Source: Porifericola rhodea
GTDB taxonomy: Bacteria; Bacteroidota; Bacteroidia; Cytophagales; Cyclobacteriaceae
DNA length: 64,000 bases
Direction: 5' to 3'
NCBI RefSeq assembly: GCF_030506305.1
Contig: NZ_CP119421.1
Coordinates: 2,806,501-2,870,500, forward strand
Positions 25,503-34,535 of the stretch are shown one piece after another. Position 1 is the first letter of the stretch. Each line of letters opens with the position of its first letter. The translations under genes and the position numbers were made by a program. The notes beneath the pieces were generated by a model. The model was not told where the DNA came from. It ran no database searches and saw nothing but the letters and a program-made list of their open reading frames with translations.

Positions 25503-26990
25503 ATGACAAATCACAACGTTAGAGTTACCTCGGAGATAGGTCGTTTGAGGCGTTTGCTGGTACATAGCCCCGATGCTGGTATTGGTAAAATAGTGCCTCG
25601 TATTAAAGAGCAGTTACTTTATGACGATATCGTATACCTGGAAAAAATGCAGCAGGAGTACGGAGAGTATCTGAAAATTTTACTTTGCTTTCTGGATCAG
25701 GATAAGATCAAGGGCAAAGCTAATGATCCAACTTATCAGGAGGCTTCTCGCAACAATAGTTTTGATTCTGATTATGTGCTCAAAGTAGAGGAGATGCTGA
25801 CCCGTATCCTGCACAATGAAGATGTAAAATACCTGCTGGTACCTTCTGTTTGTGCGATAGAAAAATGCGGGCTGCGTGTACAGAAGCGTCTGTTAGAGAT
25901 GGAGCCTGCACAACTGGCCAATACCCTGATTACAGGTATACTAGAAGACAATGGAAAGGACGTATTTATTTTTGCTCCGGTGCCTAATCTTATTTTTACA
26001 AGAGACATAGGCATTACTATACATGACCACATACTACTGAGCAAACCCTACGAAGATGCGCGTGACCGTGAAGCTCTTCTCTTTAAATATATTGCCCATT
26101 TTGAACTGCTAAAACAGACTACCAGCCAGCAACCCGACGAACTGGCACAGCAGGTAATTGAGCTTCAGGAGCCTAATCCTTTTTTCCTTTCCAGTGAAGA
26201 AGAGGCGGCAGAAAAAATGGTAACTATTGAAGGTGGTGACGTAATGATGATAAGCCCTAGACACCTACTGGTAGGCTTGAGTGAGCGTACTTCTATGGCT
26301 GCTGCGGAGCGCCTGATGGAAGAGGTGTTTAGCAACAACATCATTCAGAAAGTATCTGTAGTTAAGATACCTCGACGTAGAGCATACATGCACATAGACA
26401 CTGTCTTTACTCAGGTAAAAAAAGACACATGGATATTATTTAGCCCATTCTCTAAAAAAGAGATGCTCAACAGGAGTAATAAGTTTGACTTTGATGGAGC
26501 TATCTCTGGCAAACGCTCAGAACCTGTTTACAATGTAGAGATTACTCAGTTTATTCGTCTGGACGAAGGCAATGGAAACTTTAGCGTAAGCATTAATAAG
26601 CTGAGCTACTTGGATGACCTGATGGAGCAAATTAGTAAAGAAGATTTCGGAGCCACCCACTGTGAGGTAATACCAAGCGCCGGAGGAGAGTTTCCTTATA
26701 GTGAGCGCGAGCAGTGGACAGATGCCTGTAACTTTCTCGCACTGCGAGAAGGAGTAGTAGTAGGCTATGACCGTAATGTAAAAACTGAAGAGGAATTTAG
26801 AAAGAGAGGCTTTGCCGTAATGCAGTCAGCAGAAATTATAGAGCAGGTAGAAAATGGTAAGGATATTAATGAAGTAGTGAACGGAGATACCTTAATTCTA
26901 CTGCCATCTGCCGAGCTGTCTCGTGCCAGGGGAGGTACCCACTGTATGAGTATGCCACTACTAAGAGACGAAGTGAGTGTACAGGCCTAA
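25503..26990 (+). CDS. Arginine deiminase-family guanidino-modifying enzyme
   Basis: Predicted to hydrolyse L-arginine to citrulline and ammonia in the cytoplasm. It belongs to the amidinotransferase/ADI pentein superfamily. Catalytic Asp is in LIFTRDIGI (near residue 163), the substrate-guiding GG/E motif is TIEGGDVM, the catalytic His is in YMHIDTVF and the nucleophile is Cys481 in GGTHCMSM at the C-terminus. At 495 aa it is longer than classical bacterial ADI (about 410), with extra helices around residues 30-100 and 200-240. The 27088 gene, encoding a citrulline hydrolase-type protein, follows after 97 nt. No arcB/arcC genes are nearby, so ATP-yielding arginine fermentation is not supported. 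Confidence 0.85.
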   Translation: MTNHNVRVTSEIGRLRRLLVHSPDAGIGKIVPRIKEQLLYDDIVYLEKMQQEYGEYLKILLCFLDQDKIKGKANDPTYQEASRNNSFDSDYVLKVEEMLTRILHNEDVKYLLVPSVCAIEKCGLRVQKRLLEMEPAQLANTLITGILEDNGKDVFIFAPVPNLIFTRDIGITIHDHILLSKPYEDARDREALLFKYIAHFELLKQTTSQQPDELAQQVIELQEPNPFFLSSEEEAAEKMVTIEGGDVMMISPRHLLVGLSERTSMAAAERLMEEVFSNNIIQKVSVVKIPRRRAYMHIDTVFTQVKKDTWILFSPFSKKEMLNRSNKFDFDGAISGKRSEPVYNVEITQFIRLDEGNGNFSVSINKLSYLDDLMEQISKEDFGATHCEVIPSAGGEFPYSEREQWTDACNFLALREGVVVGYDRNVKTEEEFRKRGFAVMQSAEIIEQVENGKDINEVVNGDTLILLPSAELSRARGGTHCMSMPLLRDEVSVQA

Positions 26991-27027
26991 TTGCTTAAAT
27001 GGCCGGCAGTTTGTAAAGCTACGCGAT

Positions 27028-27035
27028 TACTTTTG
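27028..27035 (+). promoter_or_regulatory. Candidate -7 element for the CtlX-type gene
   Basis: TACTTTTG matches TAnnTTTG, 52 nt before the start at 27088. A TTG lies only 14 nt upstream of it, so the -33 fit is poor. A separate promoter is possible but not required. Confidence 0.35.
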
Positions 27036-27087
27036 TAATTGCTGCTAAGTTAAGTATTCAGTTTGTCGGCATAAACTCTTAATAATT

Positions 27088-28035
27088 ATGAATAAGCAAG
27101 TACAACTGACAGATACAATACTGATGATAAGGCCGGTAAAATTTGGCTACAATGCTGAAACGGCTACTAATAATCTATACCAGAAAAAGCAGGAAGAGCA
27201 GACCGCAGAAAGTATTCAGCATAAGGCTTTGACGGAGTTTAACCAGTTTGTAGATAAACTACAGGCCGCCGGGCTCAGCGTGATTACCATAGATGATACA
27301 ATTTCTCCCTCCAAGCCAGACTCCATTTTTCCAAACAACTGGATCTCTACTCATGATGACGGTACTATTGTCACCTACCCTATGTGGGCTACCAGCAGAA
27401 GAAAAGAACGCCGTGAGGACATTATAGAAAAGCTTCAGTCGCTGGGCTATAGTGCTGGTAGGCGAGTAGACTACGCAAGGTTTGAATCGGAGGAGCAGTT
27501 TCTGGAAGGTACTGGAAGTATGATACTGGACCGGGAGCATAAAATCGCCTATGCTTGTGTATCTCCAAGAACTCACAAAGAACTATTTGCTGCATTCTGC
27601 GAGGAATTTGGCTATAAAGCGGTACTTTTTACCGCCTCACAAACTACCAGGGAGGGTAAGCTTTCTGAGATATATCATACCAATGTGATGATGAGTGTAG
27701 GCGAAAATATTGCTATCATCTGTGATGAGACCATACGTAATGCTGAAGAAAGGAATAGAGTGTTGCAGACCCTCAAAAATACTGGTAAAGAAATAGTTAG
27801 TATTAGTGAGGCTCAATGCAATCAGTTTGCAGGCAATATGCTACAGGTCAGAAATAGGGAAGGTAAAAAACTATTGGTGATGTCTGAGCAGGCGTATCGG
27901 TCTTTAAACGAAGCCCAGGTGAAGCAGATAGAAAAGCATACTGAAATTCTGTATAGCCCGCTTTATACTATTGAAACTAATGGAGGGGGAAGTGCTCGCT
28001 GCATGATGGCAGAGATATTTCTGCCTAAAGCTTAG
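27088..28035 (+). CDS. ctlX: CtlX-type citrulline utilisation hydrolase (amidinotransferase family)
   Basis: Pentein-fold enzyme of 315 aa. The characterised family member, Francisella CtlX, hydrolyses citrulline to ornithine. N-terminal MIRPVKFGYNAETATNN, PDSIFPNNWISTHDDG and a GTGSMILDREH segment fit. The catalytic His lies in YHTNVMMSVG and the nucleophile is Cys305 in GGGSARCMMAE. Together with the preceding deiminase, it would give arginine to citrulline to ornithine without carbamoyl phosphate. This route is inferred from gene pairing. It is followed by a terminator and a convergent fucosidase gene. Confidence 0.85.
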   Translation: MNKQVQLTDTILMIRPVKFGYNAETATNNLYQKKQEEQTAESIQHKALTEFNQFVDKLQAAGLSVITIDDTISPSKPDSIFPNNWISTHDDGTIVTYPMWATSRRKERREDIIEKLQSLGYSAGRRVDYARFESEEQFLEGTGSMILDREHKIAYACVSPRTHKELFAAFCEEFGYKAVLFTASQTTREGKLSEIYHTNVMMSVGENIAIICDETIRNAEERNRVLQTLKNTGKEIVSISEAQCNQFAGNMLQVRNREGKKLLVMSEQAYRSLNEAQVKQIEKHTEILYSPLYTIETNGGGSARCMMAEIFLPKA

Positions 28036-28078
28036 GAGTTGAGGTCTGCCAAGAAATAACCAAAAGCGAAAGATAACC

Positions 28079-28112
28079 AGCAGAGCCACCTTCTAAAGTC
28101 GCTCTGCTTTTG
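28079..28112 (+). terminator. Terminator after the CtlX-type gene
   Basis: AGCAGAGC (28079-28086) pairs with GCTCTGCT (28101-28108), followed by TTTGTGTTTT. The 14-nt loop is long. It lies between two convergent genes, 5 nt before the fucosidase stop codon. Confidence 0.65.
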
Positions 28113-28116
28113 TGTT

Positions 28117-30204
28117 TTATTTAGTAAGTACGCCTATCTCAGCGATTTTAACTTCTTTTTGGCCATCCAGTACCTTGGTAGCTACAAATTTGAGATAGCG
28201 TCCCTTTTTTACCGGATACTTTACTTTTTGCTCAATAGGGTTGTTGCGTATGTTAGAAAACTCTCCTTTAGCTACCGCTTCGCCCCAGTTCTTGCCATCC
28301 TGGCTCACATAAATCTCGTAGTTAGACACAATACCTGTAGCATAGCGACTCTGGTCGGGCGTATAGGTAAGTCCATTCAGTTGATACGCTTCACCAAGAT
28401 CAATAATCCATTCGGCAGGAAAAACATCTGTCTTCTCACTCCAGTAGGTAGAGGTTTTGCCATCCCAGATAGCGTTTACGTCCTTTGCTTTTCCTTTGGG
28501 CTGAACCAGCTTCCACTTGGCTTTGCTAATATCAAAATCTACGCTGGCTAACGGGCTGCTATTTCCGGTACGTTCATCTACTATAACTGCCTGCACCTTC
28601 GCTTTCTCAGCTAACTTAAACGGCTTAGTATACACTTTAGACGATTTTCCCGGTTTTTGGCCATCTGTAGTATAGTACACCTTAGCATCTTCATCTGCTG
28701 TTTCTATATCAACCATGCCCTCCTTACTTCTGAAGATTTGAGGGGCACTTAGCACTTTGGGCGCACGGTACAGCTCTATGTTTGAGATTAGAGGGCATGC
28801 TTTAGCATCTGTTACGTTAAAGCGAACTTTGGAAACCTCTACATCGGGGAAGCGGAGAATACGCTTATAGCCGATAGTAGTTTCTTCTGCAATGGTAGTC
28901 CACTTGCCATTGTTCCACCCTTCTACAGTAAAGGTTTTAACTCTTTGGCCTAACGGAATGTACTCCTGTACCAAAAAGCGGTTGATGTACGTAGGCTCTT
29001 CCAGGTCAATGGTAAGTGAAGCACTGTTAACATTGTCATCGGTAGCCCAGTAAGTTTTAGGGTCATTATCATTAACTTTGCTGGCATCATAGGTGGCGTC
29101 TTCATTTCTGTACTGGCTGACCTCAACAGACTTGTTTAAAGCCAGGTTATTGGCAAAATCTTTCTTAATTTGCTCTGCCAGCTGAATAACATGAGCCGAA
29201 TCTATTTCGTGTATCAGTCCGCGAGTATCTACCGGAAAGTTGAGCAAGAAAGTGCCATTGCGGCCAATACTATGATAATAGATGTCCAGCAGTTCGGGCA
29301 GTGTTTTTACTTTATGGTCTTCAGACTCATGGTAGTACCAGCCGGGGCGGGTAGAGGTATTTACTTCTGCAGGCAGCCAGTGGGTGCCATCCTCGTGGCC
29401 AGAGCGTAGCTCCAGATAGCGAGGCCATCCGGGCCAGGCCTCATCGCGGCGGAGCAGGCTCCAGTTCGTTTTATTAGCAAAACCTTCTTCGGTACCTACC
29501 CAGCGTACATCCGGGCCAGCATCACTAAAAAGTACGGCCATGGGCTGTAGCTCTCTTACAATATCATAAGTATTTTCCCAGTCATAATACGTTTTGCGGT
29601 CAATTTTACGCTCTTCATTAGCTCCTCCATAATAGCCGCTACCGCCATTAGCACCATCAAACCACACCTCAAAAATATCTCCGTAATTAGTTAGTAATTC
29701 ACGCAGCTGGTTTCTAAAGTAGGTCAGGTACTCTGGCTTTCCGTAGTCAGGGTGGTTTCTGTCCCAGGGAGAGAGGTATATGCCCATCTCCAGGCCATAC
29801 TCATCACAGGCTTCTCTTAACTCCTGCAGCACATCGCCTTTTCCGTTTTTCCAGGGAGAGCTTTCTACAGAATGGTCGGTGTACTCCGAAGGCCATAGGC
29901 AGAATCCATCGTGGTGTTTGGCAGTAAGTATGATACCTTTCATGCCAGCTTGTTTGGCTACGCGTGCCCACTGTCGGCAGTCTAGTTGTGTAGGGTTAAA
30001 AATTTCAGGAGACTCATCTCCAAAGCCCCATTCTTTATCTGTAAAGGTATTGATATTAAAGTGTACAAAGGCGTAGTATTCCAGCTTTTGCCATTCCAGC
30101 TGTCGCTCAGAAGGCACTGGCCCATAGGGCTCCGGTGCTTGTGCGTATGTGTTTAGCGTGATCAAAAAGCCCGCTACCCCATACAATAATCTTGTCAGTT
30201 TCAT
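28117..30204 (-). CDS. Secreted GH29 alpha-L-fucosidase with F5/8 type C domains
   Basis: Retaining exo-alpha-fucosidase, predicted periplasmic or surface-exposed. The start used here (MKLTRLLYGVAGFLITLNT) gives a clean signal peptide ending YAQ; an upstream ATG at 30261 would bury it behind 19 residues. The GH29 domain covers about residues 22-370, with LTAKHHDGFCLWPS near residue 93 and the nucleophile Asp183 in EVWFDGANGG. Behind it are a discoidin-like F5/8C domain (about 365-485), a chitobiase C-terminal-like domain (about 500-560, YYTTDGQKPGKSSKVYTKPF) and a second F5/8C domain to the end. The 695-aa multidomain form suits glycan-surface binding. No SusCD or other glycosidase is adjacent, so it is not part of a visible polysaccharide locus. 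Confidence 0.93.
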   Translation of the reverse strand: MKLTRLLYGVAGFLITLNTYAQAPEPYGPVPSERQLEWQKLEYYAFVHFNINTFTDKEWGFGDESPEIFNPTQLDCRQWARVAKQAGMKGIILTAKHHDGFCLWPSEYTDHSVESSPWKNGKGDVLQELREACDEYGLEMGIYLSPWDRNHPDYGKPEYLTYFRNQLRELLTNYGDIFEVWFDGANGGSGYYGGANEERKIDRKTYYDWENTYDIVRELQPMAVLFSDAGPDVRWVGTEEGFANKTNWSLLRRDEAWPGWPRYLELRSGHEDGTHWLPAEVNTSTRPGWYYHESEDHKVKTLPELLDIYYHSIGRNGTFLLNFPVDTRGLIHEIDSAHVIQLAEQIKKDFANNLALNKSVEVSQYRNEDATYDASKVNDNDPKTYWATDDNVNSASLTIDLEEPTYINRFLVQEYIPLGQRVKTFTVEGWNNGKWTTIAEETTIGYKRILRFPDVEVSKVRFNVTDAKACPLISNIELYRAPKVLSAPQIFRSKEGMVDIETADEDAKVYYTTDGQKPGKSSKVYTKPFKLAEKAKVQAVIVDERTGNSSPLASVDFDISKAKWKLVQPKGKAKDVNAIWDGKTSTYWSEKTDVFPAEWIIDLGEAYQLNGLTYTPDQSRYATGIVSNYEIYVSQDGKNWGEAVAKGEFSNIRNNPIEQKVKYPVKKGRYLKFVATKVLDGQKEVKIAEIGVLTK

Positions 30205-30839
30205 AAAGGTGAAATCATGCAGTGTTGAAAATGGATATAGCTGGAAAAATAACCACAGCAAACCAAAAAACGAAGCTCTTGGCGGTAGATGCTATTATAA
30301 GGCGAGAATATGTGTAAAAAGTACAAACTGATACACCTGAACCTTAAGCTAACATTTCATTTTTGTAGGTTTTACAAAGGATACATGCATTTTGTAAGCA
30401 GGATTATAAGGCTTTTGCTTACTTATTTTGCTTTATCTCTATTCTTGATATGCGTAAGATTTTGCTTTTTTGTACAACAAATATTTACCTAAGGCTTTGA
30501 GTATGAATAGTATATAATGAATAATAATAATTAATTGTATAAATAATTTTATATGAATGTGATAAAATTATATTATTCTTATGTGGTATTATACTTATCA
30601 ACTTCTAGATTTTTTTAGCTATACATTCCCAATAAGCATACTTCTTTACTGTTTTTACAATTTCTTTTAGGCCATACAGGAAAAGAAAGAAAACACTACG
30701 AGTGTGTTATAGCCACAAGCTAAGCACCGCATCTTGTTCAGCCTCTCCCTAACTTTCGGATGTATTAGATACTGCTATTGAAGAGCAGGTCCGCGAAGAA
30801 ATTTCCTGAAGTATCTGAATAACCACAAGTAGAAACGAG
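30205..30839. other. Long AT-rich noncoding region between divergent genes
   Basis: 635 nt, the most AT-rich block here (30480-30640 is nearly all A/T). It must hold promoters for the fucosidase and the type IX cassette. A 60-codon frame at 30310-30492 has a hydrophobic, low-complexity translation and no credible start signal, so I do not call it a gene. No tRNA or known RNA motif was recognised. Confidence 0.5.
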
Positions 30840-31235
30840 ATGAGAGACAAGAGGCCTTTATTAGTTTTTTTATTCCTGCTGACGGCCATGTCAGTTAAGG
30901 CATTTGCCCCAAGCCAGTGGGTACAGCTTAAGGAAAGTAGTGCTTTTTCGGTGAGCTTTCGCCGGCTTCGCTGCAAAGACGAGCAAAATGGTGTAAGCTT
31001 CAGTTTTTATGCTATTCGTCTGGAAAATAAAAGCAATCAGAAAATTAACCTGCAATGGTACAATGCTGGCGAAGGTGAGGGACAAAGCGATGAAAATTAT
31101 GTGAGCCTCATTCTGCAGCCTGGCGAAGTTAAAGAAGGCTTGTGTGATGCGTATGCCGCTAATCCTCTAATGGTTTTGGCCCAGTCTCAATCTACCCAGC
31201 CAGTACTTTCAGATTTTAAGTTTTACCTACTCTAG
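30840..31235 (+). CDS. Small secreted protein of unknown function, first gene of a type IX cassette
   Basis: 131 aa. A signal peptide (RPLLVFLFLLTAMSVKAFA) precedes about 105 residues with predominantly beta character. VSFSFYAIRLENKSNQKINL looks like an Ig-like strand pair, and two Cys (in RLRCKDEQ and EGLCDAY) may form a disulfide. No family recognised. It ends 10 nt before the CHU_C protein gene and is clearly co-directional with it and the PorP/SprF gene. It could therefore be an accessory of the secreted protein; this is inference from spacing only. Confidence 0.65.
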   Translation: MRDKRPLLVFLFLLTAMSVKAFAPSQWVQLKESSAFSVSFRRLRCKDEQNGVSFSFYAIRLENKSNQKINLQWYNAGEGEGQSDENYVSLILQPGEVKEGLCDAYAANPLMVLAQSQSTQPVLSDFKFYLL

Positions 31236-31245
31236 CCCCGGATCT

Positions 31246-34200
31246 ATGCAAAAATATTTACTAAAAACTGCTGCATCCCTGGCTTTATCCATATTAGGAC
31301 TGGCTACGCAGGCACAAGATTTTACCATCACTCCCAGCAAAGCTAGCGGTAGTTGTGGTAACCAGAAAGTGAATTTCGAGGCTGGCTTTGTGGAAATTGG
31401 CACTACTTACGCTTTTGATTCAGGCCAGCTACCCGAAGCCTGGTCTTCCAGCCCTTACAATGTTGGGCAGGCCTGTTCCGGTATATTTGCCGATACCCCC
31501 GACGACTCAGATTATTTTTGGGCTACAATTAACAATGAGGAGGGATTTCGTTTTGTAGCCACTAACGATCAAAATGTAAGTGTTGGAGGGCAAATCAGCT
31601 TCAGTATGCGTTTTGGTCGTGATGATCCTAGCGGAGGCTGCGAAAATCCTGATGAGCCAAGCGAGGGAGTTTACCTGCAATACTCAACCGACGAAGGAGC
31701 ACACTGGACCACCATTAAATACTGGGTACCTACCAGAATAGGAGAATTGTCTCCTGAGGGGCTGGACCTTTACAGCTGGAATACCTTTAATGTAGTTGTA
31801 CCCGAAGAGGCTAAGTCAACCAGCACACGTTTTCGTTGGTTTCAACCTTCTAACTCAGGCTCCAGCTACGACAACTGGGGGTTAGATGATATTTCTGTTT
31901 TTGTAATGCGCGAAGCGCAAAGCTATAGCTGGAACATTGGTGATGGGCAAACTTATGAGAACCAGAACCTGGAAGCTCAATTTGATAGCAATGGCACAAA
32001 GAGTATTCAGTGTACTGTGGTAGACTCTGAAGGAGACAGCTATACCAGCACAATTGCTTACGATGTAGTTATGGACAATGAAGCGCCTACAGCTAAAGCA
32101 ACCAATTATTTTCTGATACTGGATGAAAATGGAGAGGCTGAACTAATCGCTGACTACCTGGATGCCGGAAGTACAGACAACTGTGGAGAAGTGAAGTTTT
32201 CCGTTGACAAAACAACTTTTAGCTGTGCAGAATTGGGTGACAATAATGTAAACCTGAGCGTTAGCGATAATGCCGGAAATACCAGTACAATAGAGGCGAT
32301 AGTTACGATATACGACTTTACTGCTCCTCAGGTACTTACTAAAAACATTAACGTGGCGCTGGATAGTGCAGGTACGTTAAGCCTGAATCCCGCCCAGATA
32401 GATGGAGGCTCTATGGATGCCTGTTCATCTGAGCTGAGCTTTAGCCTTGACAAAAGCGAGTTTACTTATGAGAACCTGGGGGAGAATACTGTCAGGTTAA
32501 CTGCCACCGACGAAAGCGGAAACCAGAACAGTGCTACTGCCACCGTTACTATCAGCGATGCCATTGCCCCTTACGCTTATGAGGTAGTGCTACAGAAAAA
32601 TACGGCAAGCAAAGCTGAGGCTGAAGACTTTGCCTTTACTATTGCGAATGCTGAAATAGGAGCTAATTATGAATATGTTATAAGCGGTTATGGTGCAACA
32701 GTAAACGGCGGTGGAAAAGTAAACGATACTGAGGAAGTAGTAAGTGGAATAAAAATGAGTAGCCTGGAAGATGGTGAAATTACTATTTCTGTGGTGTTGA
32801 GCGATGCTTACGGTAACCGTGGCGAAGCCGCCCTTAAGCAGCTGCTAAAAGAAACCAGTGAACCTACAGTAGCTATCAGCAGAGATAAAGAGAACGAAAG
32901 CATTGTAAACATCAGCTTTAGCGAAGAAGTAAAGGGTTTTACTTTGGAAAATATTGTTGTAGAAAATGCTACGCTTTCTGAGTTGCGAACTAACGACCAG
33001 AAAAACTTCAGCATAGAAGTAACGCCTATAGCTGATGGCAATGTGAGTCTCCAACTACCAGCAGGAGTAGTATCTGATGCGGCAGGCAATGGTAATACGG
33101 CATCAGAAGTATTCAGCTATCTGTACGATGGTAATGCGCCGCAGTTTAGCCTATCAACTGAAGCCAAAGTATACAATCAGCCATTTCAGCTTTGGGTAGA
33201 TTTTGATGAAGAAGTAAAGAATTTTACGCTGGAAGATATCCAGCTAAGTCAGGGAGAGGCTTCAGATTTACAGACGCTCAATAACAAAAACTTTAGTGTA
33301 TTTATCACACCTACTACGGATGGTGAGTTGCAGATAAGCATAGAAGCCGGAGCGGTGCAGGATATGGGAGGCAATACCAACAAAACAGCTCAACAGACAA
33401 TAGTTCATTACGATGCAACAGCCCCTGCCGGATACGCTATCGTTGAGCCTTTAGCGGAGGTAAACAGCAGCAATCTGACAGATTATACTATTAAACTTGA
33501 AGGACTGGAGGAGGGAGCTCAGGTTTTCTACTCTATCAGCGGAGGAAATGTAGATGTCAAGGGTGAATTTATCGCTACTCAAAGCCAGATGTCAATTTCC
33601 GGACTGGATATGCGTACTCTTCCTGATGGTGCACTTAATCTAAATGTATATTTGCTAGATGCGGCTGCAAACCGTGGAGAGGTAGCAGAGGCGAAAATAA
33701 GCAAGTCTACACAAGAGATCTTATCTGTTGAGGCTTTAGCCGCGATAGAGGTGTCCTTTGCCACAACATTTGACGCTCTGCCGCTGCCTCAACATATTAC
33801 AGCACAATGTTCAGATGGTGAGCATCGTATGAAAGTACAATGGCAGAGGGGAAGCTATACGTCAGATCAGCCTGAGACTTATCATCTGGAAGGAGAAATA
33901 ATCAGCGAAACGTATTCTAATCCTCAAAACCTGAAAGCCGGGCTGAGCGTAAGAGTGCTACCTAATGCAGCTCCAGCGCAAATCAGCCTCTCCAGGCATA
34001 CATTTACAACTGCTGATGAAGAGCCAGTGGGCTATTTTACAACTCAGGATGCTGATGATGATACGCATTCTTACAGTTTGGTAGCAGGCCCTGAAGACAA
34101 TGACAACCGTTTCTTCAGTATAGTAGACGATGCTTTGTACTTTAACTATAGCCGTAGCCTCGGCAAGCAGAAAAATTTCTCTATCCGGGTAGAGAGCAAA

Positions 34201-34527
34201 GATGCACAGGGCAATAGCTTGCAAACCAGTTTTAAACTTGCCCTACAGGACGTGGAGCTTCCTACAGAAATTAATTTTGTAAATACTTTTTCACCTAATG
34301 GTGATGGTATCAATGACCAATGGGTAGTATCTGATCTCAAGTTTTTTAAAGAGGTACAGATAGAGGTATACGACCGTGCGGGGCGACGTGTGTTTCAGAG
34401 CTCAGACCCTGAGCAGGGCTGGGATGGACGCGTAAACGGAAGCGTAGCTGGAGGAGGTTTTTACTACATCATTACGGTTAACGATATACAACTTACCAAA
34501 CGTGGCGTCCTTAGCGTCATCAAATAG
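31246..34527 (+). CDS. Large multidomain type IX-secreted surface protein (CHU_C/type B signal)
   Basis: 1093 aa, predicted to be exported by Sec and then across the outer membrane by the type IX system. Signal peptide ends TQAQ. A jelly-roll/MAM-like domain (about 30-215) is followed by a PKD-like domain (about 220-275, SYSWNIGDGQTYE). Two HYR-like repeats (about 280-450) share the pattern DNEAPTAKA, then Asp/Cys-rich, then SVSDNAGNTS. Two bacterial Ig-like repeats (about 540-730) share NFS and FTLE motifs. A cadherin-like region (about 910-1000) precedes the gliding-motility C-terminal domain (about 1010-1093) with FSPNGDGINDQW, VEVYDRAGR-like and WDGRVNG motifs. Likely surface adhesin or matrix protein. 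The next gene, 8 nt on, is its probable PorP/SprF partner. Confidence 0.92.
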   Translation: MQKYLLKTAASLALSILGLATQAQDFTITPSKASGSCGNQKVNFEAGFVEIGTTYAFDSGQLPEAWSSSPYNVGQACSGIFADTPDDSDYFWATINNEEGFRFVATNDQNVSVGGQISFSMRFGRDDPSGGCENPDEPSEGVYLQYSTDEGAHWTTIKYWVPTRIGELSPEGLDLYSWNTFNVVVPEEAKSTSTRFRWFQPSNSGSSYDNWGLDDISVFVMREAQSYSWNIGDGQTYENQNLEAQFDSNGTKSIQCTVVDSEGDSYTSTIAYDVVMDNEAPTAKATNYFLILDENGEAELIADYLDAGSTDNCGEVKFSVDKTTFSCAELGDNNVNLSVSDNAGNTSTIEAIVTIYDFTAPQVLTKNINVALDSAGTLSLNPAQIDGGSMDACSSELSFSLDKSEFTYENLGENTVRLTATDESGNQNSATATVTISDAIAPYAYEVVLQKNTASKAEAEDFAFTIANAEIGANYEYVISGYGATVNGGGKVNDTEEVVSGIKMSSLEDGEITISVVLSDAYGNRGEAALKQLLKETSEPTVAISRDKENESIVNISFSEEVKGFTLENIVVENATLSELRTNDQKNFSIEVTPIADGNVSLQLPAGVVSDAAGNGNTASEVFSYLYDGNAPQFSLSTEAKVYNQPFQLWVDFDEEVKNFTLEDIQLSQGEASDLQTLNNKNFSVFITPTTDGELQISIEAGAVQDMGGNTNKTAQQTIVHYDATAPAGYAIVEPLAEVNSSNLTDYTIKLEGLEEGAQVFYSISGGNVDVKGEFIATQSQMSISGLDMRTLPDGALNLNVYLLDAAANRGEVAEAKISKSTQEILSVEALAAIEVSFATTFDALPLPQHITAQCSDGEHRMKVQWQRGSYTSDQPETYHLEGEIISETYSNPQNLKAGLSVRVLPNAAPAQISLSRHTFTTADEEPVGYFTTQDADDDTHSYSLVAGPEDNDNRFFSIVDDALYFNYSRSLGKQKNFSIRVESKDAQGNSLQTSFKLALQDVELPTEINFVNTFSPNGDGINDQWVVSDLKFFKEVQIEVYDRAGRRVFQSSDPEQGWDGRVNGSVAGGGFYYIITVNDIQLTKRGVLSVIK

Positions 34528-34535
34528 CATTACAC

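Noticed and set aside
1-30204. A polysaccharide utilisation locus joining SusCD and the fucosidase
   Set aside because: They are about 24 kb apart, with efflux, trp and other genes between, and on different strands.
30310-30492. 60-codon ORF as a small gene
   Set aside because: Low-complexity hydrophobic translation in very AT-rich DNA, no start signal and no neighbour.
31900-33450. DNA repeats inside the CHU_C protein gene
   Set aside because: Similarity is at domain level (HYR-like and Ig-like modules); the DNA is diverged and not a repeat array.
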